Origin: Diploscapter coronatus
Taxonomy: Eukaryota; Nematoda; Chromadorea; Rhabditida; Rhabditidae
DNA: 64,000 bases
Assembly: GCA_964036155.1 (NCBI GenBank)
Contig: OZ038423.1
Location: forward strand, 73,113,249-73,177,248
Direction: 5' to 3'
Under the pieces are notes generated by a model. That model had not been told where the DNA came from. It did no database searches and was given only the letters and a program-made list of their open reading frames with translations. A program made the position numbers and the translations under genes. Shown in pieces: positions 12,201 through 22,541 of the stretch. The stretch's first letter is position 1. Every line of letters starts with the position of its first letter.

Positions 12201-14609
12201 CTATTTTTTGAGGGACGAAAATAAGAAATTGATAAACAGCATTGCATTTACAAAAGTAGCCGCCTTGGGCCCAGGAAAAAATTGCTGAGTTTACAGATTT
12301 CTAGAAAGGAGGTGCATCGCAAGTGCTATTAAAAATTATGACTCTAAAATTGAAAAATGAGTCGTTCACATCGACATATATCAGATTTTTCGATGAACTT
12401 TGTCTTTTTAAATATCGATTTCCCATTGTTAACGGTTTTTCCCTGCTTCAGAAATGGCGCCTCGAGATGGAGACGGAAACCCTGTCGAAATTCACTCGCG
12501 CCTCGGGAAGAGTCAACCGAACGGATGTGTCCAAGTATGAAACTTCTAATTAAAAAGCTATTTTAAAAATTCAGATATTATCTGTGCCACCTCTCTGGTC
12601 ACACGAGCCGTCTCAGGAAGAGAGACAAGTCTGAGAGCGTCCCGCTTCAGGTTGAATCTTTTATTTTGAAAAAATAAATTGAATAAAATTCAGAGAATCC
12701 GCCCGACCAAAAAGATGGGACGATACTGCACTGCGTTCATGAACGTCAAGATCAGCAAGGCTGACGGGTATAATTTTCGATTTTCTAAAAATCACTCTTT
12801 CTGAGAAATGGTGTTTTTTTTATCTTCTCTAGAAAAATTGAGCTTCCAATTTTAAAAGGAATCTTTCTACGTTATTCCTTACAATTTGATGATTCGGAGG
12901 GGCAGCTATTCAAAAGATTCGAAATTTTTAGGTAATTATGCCAATTATCCGAATTTCAGATCCGTCCTGATGAAGGGATGCCTCGGCCACTTCGGTCACA
13001 CTTTCGATGTGCGTCGTCTGCCCGTCCCCGAGAAGACCAAAACTGAAATTGCAGAGCTCCTTCTCAGAGGTTGCAACGAAGATGAAGTTCTCACCATAAT
13101 TAGAGGTAATTAACGAGCTAATTGGAGTAACTAAGCCAATGATAATTACGTTCAGGAAAAAGCATGGAAAACGAGCGTCCCTATTACCTGCAGCGTTACG
13201 AAGTGAGAAATGTGCTACTGAAGATGCAGAGAGAAGGAACGATCGCCAAGACTAGCTATGATTTGGTGGGGTTTGAAAGTTGTTATTTTTATTTATTCGA
13301 AAAATCGCCTCTCAGCCAGCATAATTACATGTCTGAGAATATGCATCCCCAAGAATAGCTTTTGTGAAACCAATTTAAGCATTTCCAAGAGATTCTAAAT
13401 TCCAAAAATCCTCTATGTTCATTTCATTTTCTCAAACGTCATTGAAAATATTCCAGAACGAGGAAGACTGGGACGATCCGTACGAGAGTCCTTTGCAGCG
13501 CCCCTCGGAGATCCGTCCCCTGACTCTGGCGAGTGTGCTGACTGGGAAGAAGATGGAGAAGGTGGATGTGGGCAGTGCGAGCAGGAAGGGGGCTGGCGAG
13601 GAAGCCACCAGCAGTCAGGCTGCCGCCAATCACGACGACAAAGCTCTCACTGGCGCTATTATCAAGACGGTAAGGGATTTTGAGATCATTTTCTTGATAT
13701 CGTGAATGCCTCTAAAGCGTGCAGTGAATCCAAGTACGCTCCAATGCTAAACCAATCCGTCCGTCCCTGCCTAATCTAATCTCGGTTAAACGAGACTGAA
13801 GCTAGCTAAAAATTATACAGATGTCTAGGAGGGATCGGGATCTACCTATTTGGACGATTTATGCTACTTACCCAAACGTTCTGACGCCTCTACAGCGTTA
13901 TATCATAACAATGAAAATAGTAAGAGGAAGCTTACAAATTGAAAATGGGGCGCGTCCTTCTAAAGGTTATTTATTCCTAAATATTTATCCTCGGATTTGT
14001 AGATCTAATCCCCCCTCTAGATCTATGCATAATTTTTAATTAGTTTCGGTCCCGTTTAACCGCGATTAGACGAGGGAGAATTGGTTTAGCATGGAGCGCA
14101 GATTGATTTACTGCATGCTTTAGAGGCATTCACGATACAATAACTAGATTTTTTGTCGAGAATTGGTAGAACGTTTTCGATGGCTCTTTCTAACTTTATG
14201 AAGTTTTTGAAACCTATCATTTTTTGATCAAAAGTACATTTTTGCTGATGATTTAAAAAGAAAAAATTCTGAAGTTTGCCAAAATCTGATTTTTTTTTCT
14301 AATTTCAGATTACGCCCAAGATCAAAATCGCTCCACCGGTTCCTGAGACTAACAGATTCGCCGAGGCCAACCATGAAGGGTATTGCCAACATAGGAATAT
14401 ATTGTTCATGGGTTTCAATTTTCAGCGTGCCTGCTGCGTTCCAGAACCAGGCGAGTCATTCGAGCTCCCAGGTTGGATACGAAGATCATCTCAACTTCAT
14501 GCGCAGACAGTACATGGGAAATGCTGCGGGTGGCGGAAGTGGCCGAAGATCGTCCCCGCCCGGAGTGAATTCCGTTCTCAATGACAAGAGGAAGAAGGCG
14601 AGGATTTAG
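9279..14609 (+). CDS. nuclear-type protein: basic S/T-P repeat array, C2H2 finger and CARF-like region
   Basis: Nineteen exons: 9279-9462, 9628-9774, 9820-9918, 10059-10169, 10402-10527, 10580-10660, 10709-10816, 11013-11111, 11265-11368, 11509-11603, 11843-11990, 12452-12534, 12575-12650, 12694-12767, 12960-13105, 13156-13265, 13457-13669, 14309-14379, 14426-14609; 752 residues. Residues 1-360 are low-complexity and basic, with one S/T-P...KR/RR-x-R motif per exon (TPKRSR, SPRRARS, TPAKRSR, SPRRARP, TPAKRHR). Exon 11 encodes a C-x4-C-x12-H-x4-H zinc finger (CGDPQC...H...H) followed by WHEFEKW. Then come KYYLCHLSGHTSRLRKR, GRYCTAFMNVKI, HFGHTFDVRRLPVP and DEVLTIIRG, a layout like the region shared by CARF-type transcription factors and many invertebrate orphan proteins. 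The tail is acidic, then ends in basic KRKKARI. Likely nuclear and nucleic-acid-binding, by inference. No exact orthologue recognised. Confidence 0.75.
9628..11368 (+). repeat. tandem array of eight diverged repeat exons
   Basis: Exons 2-9 of the 9279-14609 gene each carry one copy of a pattern P-x(0-5)-[ST]P-x-[KR][KR]-x-R-x(3-5)-Q. Seven (exons 2-8: 147, 99, 111, 126, 81, 108 and 99 bp) are exact multiples of three with phase-1 introns on both sides, so each can be duplicated or skipped without shifting frame. The ninth exon closes the array at phase 0. This is the expected trace of repeated exon duplication. Confidence 0.7.
13700..14135. mobile_element. TA-flanked miniature inverted-repeat element (436 bp)
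   Basis: It lies in intron 17 of the 9279-14609 gene (13670-14308). The left end, TCGTGAATGCCTCTAAAGC, recurs inverted at the right end (GCATGCTTTAGAGGCATTCACGA). The inverted arms continue for about 100 bases at roughly 80% identity, through GCTAAACCAAT and GGTTAAAC. TA flanks both ends (13698-13699 and 14136-14137), the target of Tc1/mariner elements. The interior has no credible transposase. Confidence 0.75.
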
Positions 14610-14704
14610 AGATTTAGGAGATTAATTATGCTAATTTTATTCGATATTTATTTTCTTCGATTAGGATTCAATCATAAATGAAATCGAGAAAGTGTTGAAA
14701 GTAT
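14610..14704 (+). promoter_or_regulatory. short intercistronic gap, possible operon junction
   Basis: Only 95 bases separate the stop of one gene from the proposed start of the next on the same strand. The gap contains a T-rich acceptor (TTTTCTTCGATTAG ending 14664), as between nematode operon genes joined by SL2-type trans-splicing. A six-codon upstream frame (ATG 14678, stop TGA) precedes the proposed start. Confidence 0.4.
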
Positions 14705-16434
14705 ATGGTTTTTCTGAAACACATTTAAACTAGTGTTGAAATTTAGGCACCCGGCCTGACGGTGCTCGACTATTTGAACTCGTCCGAATTCGAGCCATCC
14801 GACATTCTGGTAGGTTTTAGGGGAGAGCTTATCTCGAAGTTGTTTGCCGTAATTCTCCAACAAATTGATTGAAGACGAATTTGGTGAAAGCGAAATCTCG
14901 ACGAGTTTCAGCATCACAACGTTACTACGGAAGAAGAGAGCGGGGCCAGAATGCCTGCAAATCGAGCGCACATTCAGGAGGACGATGAAATCGACATCGA
15001 GGATGTCGAGGAGAAACCGGGTAAAATCTTATCTTTCATTATTTATCGCTAAAAACCTGATAAAGCCTAGTTTTGCATACAATCAGTTTGAATCATGACA
15101 CCAATATGACGATTTCTATTTGGGGCTGTAGAACTCAAAACTAAATTTATGAGACAGTCTGGAAAGAATTGAATTGGCATTTTTGCGTACGAAATAGTAT
15201 TGAAAAGCATATTTTCCATTGCAAATGTTTAACCTATTACGCTTTTAGCTATGTAATGACGCTATTACTTTTCAAATTGATGAATCGAAATTTCGGGAGT
15301 GTTTTACAAATTGAAATTCGCTGAATTAAGGAACTTCAATGATGAGCCACATTCGTCCCGCAGGCGTGTCTTCCGCCGCGCAGATCCGTGCTCTGGCAGC
15401 CCAAGCCGGCTACGGCACTCGTCTCGTTCCGCTCATCAAAGAGCCACTCCCCACTGGAAACCAGGCCATCGACGAGGTCGTCAACACGCTCAAGGCTAGA
15501 CATCAGGTAGAGAAATGTGTTTAAACAAAATTTCCTGCATATTTTATGAATTTTTTCTTCTGACAAGATAATTCTATTTTGGCGTTTTTAATGTTTTTTT
15601 CGTAAAAGATGAACCAAAATAAGTTTTTCGTAGAAAAATCACTATTACGAAGTTCTCCTGAAACATACATTTCTGGCAGTTTTAAGGGGGTTTTTTTTTT
15701 CTAAATTCTGTTTTTAGACCCTGAGCCAGGAGCTGAAAATGCTGGAGGCGGATTCGCCGGTCTACGAGGAAATTCTGAGTCAGCGTCGCATCGTCGAGGG
15801 CAAATTGGCTCAGATGGTCGGACAGACCACCGTTCCGGTTAGTTTTTTAGAAAATTTAAAACTAGTCTTCATGCAGTAAGAACACATTTGAAAATTTTGA
15901 AGAAAATGATGGCTTATGTAGAATTTTTGAAACACCAATTTCCTATGATTCATTTCTATAGAAATCTAACAGAACACTTGCCTTGCATCATACGCGCGCA
16001 TAATGTGGAGTTTTATTGTCATTACAATTGTTTATGACTTCGCGAACGAAACAATAACTTGACTCATAACGGTCTACGTAAAGACAATGAGACATAACTG
16101 AATGACTAAAGAATGACAATTACCGCCAAGTTGCAACAATATTTGCTGACGTCACAAAAGGTAATAATTTGCATTTTCAGCCAGTGGAAAATATCCCTCA
16201 CCACGACATGAGTCACCCGATCAAGACCGACAATGGAGAGGAGTACTACTGGGTCGAGGGGGAGGAGGAGTTCTATGAAGGAGGTCGGAGAATTTGAATA
16301 ATCAATAATTGGAAATAATTAGCCAATTTGCAATTCTGCATTCTAAATGACCTTTTTCTAAAAAACAAATAAATTCTCGAATTTCAGAAATGGTGGCCGA
16401 AGAAATCGAGGTCTGTGAAGTGGTTGAGGAATAA
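14705..16434 (+). CDS. unrecognised acidic 195-residue protein
   Basis: Proposed exons: 14705-14707, 14747-14809, 14912-15020, 15364-15506, 15718-15837, 16181-16283, 16388-16434. The first exon would be just the ATG, with donor ATG|GTTTTT. The second exon is open but has no Met and is preceded directly by a stop, so the start is the weak point. All later junctions keep phase and the total is 588 bases. The protein has an acidic N-terminal part (EDDEIDIEDVEE), an alpha-helical middle (SSAAQIRALAAQAGYGTRL, VNTLKARHQTLSQELKMLEA) and a very acidic tail (WVEGEEEFYEGEMVAEE). No signal peptide, no membrane segment, no motif I can name. Poly(A) signal AATAAA lies at 16756. It may share an operon with the preceding gene. 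Confidence 0.6.
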
Positions 16435-19400
16435 GTCGTTCGAATTTGACCTGAAGATATGGCTCCACTCATTATTTCCTTAACTCTTCGAAATAATGAT
16501 ATTTTCATTGCCTAAAATTCACTATGTAATCCCCTGTTCATTTACTCTCATTTGTCATTTATCCATTTGCAGTTTATTTCACTGCAGTTTACCTTTCTTT
16601 ATGCTAATTTCGAACTTCGATGATGATTTTGTTGCGTTCGTAATTCATTTTAGTTCCTGTTATTGTATCTTATCTGTAATTGTAGTTGTGCTAAGCCGTG
16701 CTTTACTATTCTTTTTCACTCTTGATTGCGAACGATTTTGGTAACTCCATTGCGTAATAAACTTTAGCCGGCTAAATCTTTCCTGGAAATTAGATTTTTG
16801 TACATTTTATAGAAGTGATGACATTTGACATTGACACAACAATAATAAGCCTGAAGTGGCTGTACTTCGTGAAAAGTGTTCCTCTAGCCGACTTTTGACA
16901 CGCTTTCCATTTCGATGGAATTCATCAATTGTGACCGGAGAAGAATTGAAAGTGATCACTTTCAAATGAAATGACGACATTTTGAGGATACTTGGAAAAT
17001 AAACAATTGAAAAATGAAGTTGACCTTAGGAAAGTGACTGGAAAAAATTTGGAATTTAGCTTTCCAGTGTTACTGAATCCATGACCATAAAATCTATATA
17101 TTTTCTGATTTACTCCAACTTGAAATTTGAATCCCATCTTATTCCTGATGGGATTTGTTGAGATCGGGAATTGATAAGAGTAGAATTTCCTAATTTAGTC
17201 GTTTTTTAAAAAATTATTTTGAACTTGAATAAGACGATTGCATCATACGCTCGGAATATAAAATGAAGTTCCTGCGTCTAAAGCTAACCCATGATGCAAC
17301 AAGCGCAGTAGCAGCGGCAAAAATCCTGCCCTACGCAGATTTTTTTCTGTTCTCCAAGGCCGTTTTTGAGGAAGGTTTATTGACACTCGTACCGTGTTGC
17401 GGAAGTATAGCCGTAAGATGAATGCAGTAAATATGCACTCGAGAAAATAGCCGTTTTCCACAGAATTATTTAGCGACCGAGAAGTCATAGACAAAAATGG
17501 ATAGATCCCGGATTATTCTCTACGAAATTTTGCATTTAGAAATTGAAGTAACCCTCGTGCAATCGACAATCGATTAAAGACCGAGTCTTCGAGAGGTTCA
17601 ACCAAGGGGCGACCAGTGGCAAAATTCACGTTATTCCGGAGTTTTTCGACGTTAACTAACGATGTTCGACCTAAAAATCAAGATTTTTGTGTCATTCCAC
17701 CTCCCCTCGCCTTTTCACGACGTTTCTGTTCGTCGTTACTTGTCCTCGCATGGGCGCCATTCCGTCTGCTTCTGCCGTGTTTGCCATGTTCGCTATTTTA
17801 TTTTTTACATCCCAACAACAATCATTTTTCTCTTCCACCCTTTCTCTTCATCCAGGCGCATGTCCTTATCTCACCTGCCTAGTTTCGAAGAGAAGACATG
17901 ATCTTCACTTGCTTTATAGAGGAGATTCATTTTCATTATCTTTTGCCTGGGATCGCTTATCTCTACTTCTCTCGCTCCCTATATTTCCCCTAGGCGCTAA
18001 CTCCTCCCCTCTCTCTCTTCCCCTTTCGCCGGAATCCGAATCTGCCATCGGCGCACTTTCCCTCGCCCTCTCTTCCCCCCTTCTCTCTATCCTTCCGCTT
18101 CTCACTGTCGGAAAGAAACGACGTCTTTTCTTTTTGCTATTTTCACATGTCTTTTTCTCCAGACCCTCTCAAATAGCAGTACTATTTCGTCATGTTCTCC
18201 TACATCTTTTCACTCTCCAGGATCTACATCCATCTATATTTCTATATCTTCTGTAGACCCTCTCAAATAAATATATTATCTTCTCAGTTTTCTGCTTCCG
18301 TACAATCTCATAGAACCTAACATCTTTCGCCCTGTATTCTTCTCTATACTCTCCAATGTACCGTTCTATCGAAGCACATCTTCACTTTCTGTATCTTCAT
18401 AACCTCTCCTATTCAATAACTTTTTTTTCTGTATAAATCTCTATGTTATCCTAATGTTCCGCATTATCTCTCCAATTTTCTGCATCTTTAGACTCTTTTC
18501 CATCTAAGTCCCCTCACTGTTTGCGCGCATACGAATTCGTTTTGTTTCACGCTGGCGATGCCATGTCTACTCGTTATTGCTGCAGGTCGAGTTTTTACTT
18601 CTTCAATTTTAAAAATTATCTAACCTAATTGTAACTTTTCTATTTTTCATTCCCATATAACAAAACTCAATAGCATTGCATGAAACTTGCATCTTACTAA
18701 TACATTTTATGTCAAATCATCACAGCACAACATTTTGAATTTTGTAAATCGTGGATGGATAATCTTATCATCAAAAGTTTACCAGAATGTTACCATGTCA
18801 AAAAGATTCTTGGTCTGTGATAGACTTTTTCCAGCGAAAGAAACTCATTCCCATGCTCTTTCCATCATACGCGGAATCCTTCTACAAACCTCGATCTTGA
18901 ACCATTGTTTCTTCCACTATATGGTTTCAATGTCACCTCATAATAGCTAATTCAGTCGCTGCTTTCCAGATAATAATACTCGATGCTATTCTCCGATTTG
19001 TGATTCTCTTTGTCTCATTTCTCGATGATCGTTTGACTCCTGTTGACTATGTCAGAAAGGAATCTGTGTGAGATACAACTGAATTGTAGCGATTAAGGAA
19101 GGAAGTGAAGGCAGGGCAAGGAAAGGAAACGACTACAATGGCTTTGTTTTGTTGTCGTCTGTTTTGGCCTCTTTTTATTATGCCAAATAGTCGCTGGCAG
19201 ATCATCGCCTCAAAGTTAGATCGACCGAATTATGCAGTGCACAAATGTTTATCATGTCCTCAGGTGGAAGTATGAGAAATCTGAGAGAATGGGCATCCGA
19301 AACGAAGTCGATCTTCAAATTAAGTAAGCATGTAGGACGATCTTCAAAAGTTTAGAAATACTAACACAAAACATTGATATGATTATATTTCATCATGCAG

Positions 19401-22302
19401 TTTCTATCAGCCCTCTCATCAAAACCAAAATGCACGTTTTTTGTTAAAAGATGATATCTGAAAATTCGAATTTCGCCTAGAACGTCTTTGTCTAACCATA
19501 GAACTTCCCGTTCTTGCATCATTCGATTCATGTTTCGTTCTTCAATCCTTGATTGATATCTTCATAATTCCCCCGGCCAGCTTCACTCTATCAATTTCAA
19601 TCTTATCCTTCATCTCCAAGCCCAGCTTCTTGCTACATTATGAAGTGAATGAAGACAGGAAAGCAGTGGACAGCAAACGGATGGCAGTGCAGAGATGTAG
19701 CTGCAGATGAAACAACTGTAACCCAAACACGTTGACGCAAAATGCGCAAAGGGAAATTGGAATGAGGGAGGAAAAAATGAAAATGAGATGAGAAAATAGG
19801 ATTTAAGCAGGAAGAACACAGTGCGTGGCGCGCGATGCTGGGGAGGGAAAGTGAGTAGAAATCCACTAGTTCGCGGAGATCGACGGATCCAGTATATTTG
19901 AAAGCTGACAGAGGGAAGTACGCGAGTACTCAAATCATCAATGATCAGCAGAAATTTAGGCTATTTGGAAATTTTAGATTTGCAATTTGACGACAGTCTG
20001 TGAGATCAGGAAAGATAGGAAACGATCATCATCGACTATATCGAATATTTTCAGAGTTAATCTTTTTTGCGGACAGGGTCTGTAAGATCCAGCAAATTAT
20101 TCACTACAAAGCTTGCGCGTTCATCCCGTTTTTGCTAAACATGTGCCGACACTTCACACAATCGTAATGAGGTTACAGTGCAGTTGTTGCCAAAAAGTTC
20201 AAGTGTCCATATTCTCTGCTTTCTTACTTTCATGTTCAATCATGTCGCCGAGCGTTTCAAAGACCAAATCCTCTGCACGTAATACCTTCACCTCTGAATA
20301 TTGATCAATCATCAATAAAATTTGCCAAACACTGATAATCGAATAAGAGATAATTGAGATTTGAAGCGACTAATTTTCTGCATCAGCGTACGAGATGTCG
20401 AGAATTGCGTAAAGGAATCTCCCAGACAGACGGATTTAGAGAAGATCTGTTGCAAGCAGTGGATTCAGACGGGAATAATCAATGACGTTATTTATTCTGC
20501 CACACACATCTCTAATTAAATCTACTGCCAGGATTTGCCGTGTTTTAATCGAATTAGCATCATCATTGTGTATCGATCTTTTATCGTCATTTGGATCAAA
20601 TCAAATTCAGATTCCCCCAAATTCGATATTCCTACAGCGAATGAAAAATTGATTTCTGCAGAATTTGCCATTCCATGCCGAAGATCCTATCTTCTTCCAA
20701 TTATCCCACTTTATTGACCATCAAAATTTTACGATGCAACTATACACGACTTCTTCCGACAATGGCATAACCCTTGTGACATTACGTTAGCATTCCATGA
20801 TGGCATGGGTTTTCCAACCGAATTCTTGCTGCATTGGTAATCAAACCCCTTTTCAATCAACACGAATTGACCTATTTTCAATTTTTCCTCACTAACTAAC
20901 TCGTACATTATCCATTTTCATGATCATCAGTGGCTGTAATGGTTCGTGATTGGCGTATAAGAGTAGTTAATTTGAACCTAAACAAGCAGAAAGACCGAAC
21001 AGCGTCAGAATGTCATCAGAGATCCGGCACATTCACTATGTCTACAAGCAGTGTAATTCCCTGCAGACTGTGTCAATGTTATTGATTAGCCTGTCAAGCT
21101 TAACACTGAATAATCGTCTATGACCACCTGCTGCAGTGTAATCGCCACAAACTTGTCCTCAGACTTATCGCCTATCCTATGAGCCATCATAGACATTAGG
21201 GTATTTTGAACGAAAAGTAACCAAATGTTGATTTATCCAGTGGCATCGTAATTTTGTGACCTCTCAACATGCGACATGCGAAATAGGGCGAAAGTGGATG
21301 TGAACAGAGCTATATGGAAGTCTAAATTCAAAAATCTCGAAGTCAAGGTTTCATGGCACCATTGTCACGGATGATTCCACTAGATTTTCAATTTGGCAAT
21401 GCCATCTTGAAAAATTTATCGTCGTCGTTGACTTGAAATCCTTTCGATCTCAGATCCCATATTCAAGGACTCGCATACGGAGACTGGTGGGATGACGTGA
21501 CATCTTTGGGGTTCATCTTTTACACTTTCGCATGACCCAAAATCACCCATACTCGTTATTTACGCAACTTCCTCAAATTTGTTTCCAATTAGGTGCCAAG
21601 ACAGGTTACTATTTTTTCCGAGTATCAAGTAAGTCAAGTAACTTTCTACTCACCCTTTCCCTTCGTACTTTTCGCATTCTGCCTTTCCCATATGGAATGG
21701 AGGTGGCTTTCTTCTAGCTGCCATTCAGCAGCTAATCTCCACACAACTTCACCTTTCTGTCTCCTTCTCTGCCTTTTCAAGGCCCTTCCTTCGACATCCG
21801 ATCCAATCAATGTCTAATTTGTGTGTTTGGTCAAGTGGACTTGAATGGATACGAAAAACCAAGTGAAAGCCAGGATTAGGGGAATTAGTGAGGGGTCAAG
21901 GTAATCAGACAACAATACTGATACTAAAAAAAACGCTTGCCGCTCTTATGCTAATTTGGCCGCCTGAACCTAGAAATAGCATAATTTGAAACTAAAGAAT
22001 CAATATTGATGAACGCATCATTATGATTTCCAATTCACTTTATCGTCTCCTAAACTGATCTATGATCAAAGTTGGAATTTGAATCATTTGAACCTGTAAA
22101 ATGTAAAAAGTAATAAAGACCGTTACTTCCTGAGAAACGCATGTGCGTCGTAAAAATGTCAAGTTCGATTTCAAGCACGAAACACTTACGAAAAAACTGC
22201 ATGAACCACTTATACATGCCCAAAGCTTCAGTTTTTAACGCTTTACTGACTAAATAACTCAACTCTGAAAATGAGTAAATTTGAATAAATGGTGATTTTC
22301 AG
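16435..22302. other. 5.9 kb region without recognisable genes
   Basis: I found no multi-exon gene, tRNA or rRNA here on either strand. Short open frames (for example 17263-17418 +, 51 codons) lack family resemblance and splice context. The region probably contains the promoter and the missing first exon and long first intron of the Q-rich DB gene that follows. The pyrimidine-rich tract at about 17690-18540 is the one compositional anomaly. Confidence 0.5.
17690..18540 (+). repeat. pyrimidine-rich low-complexity tract (about 850 bp)
   Basis: The plus strand is strongly C/T-biased through this stretch, with long CTCTCT/CCCTTT runs, and is richer in C than its AT-rich surroundings. The bias explains a spurious 189-codon frame at 17687-18256 made of Ser, Leu, Phe and Pro. 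Confidence 0.55.
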
Positions 22303-22510
22303 CGGCAATAGCAGCTACAACATCGGCTCAAGCTCAATATTCACCATATAATTATTACAATTATTTTAATAACGGTAATTTTTATAAAATGATAAAATGC
22401 AAATCGGGGGACGATCTACCTTGAAATTTACAGAAAAGTTTCTTGAATTTATCGTCTTTGCTTGCAAATCAAATAATACAGATTTCTAAAAATTAGATCC
22501 TTATCGACAA

Positions 22511-22541
<31 letters not shown>

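Noticed and set aside
13821..14039. 72-codon frame inside the TA-flanked element
   Set aside because: No similarity to transposase motifs and no D-D-E/D spacing. Treated as chance.
17687..18256. 189-codon open frame on the plus strand
   Set aside because: It lies in the C/T-biased tract and encodes a Ser/Leu/Phe/Pro-rich string with no domain, and there is no splice or start context. Compositional artefact.
22271..22302. ATGA plus 28-bp intron as start of the DB gene
   Set aside because: The intron would be shorter than any other in the window (minimum about 37 bp) and would give no signal peptide. Start left unresolved.
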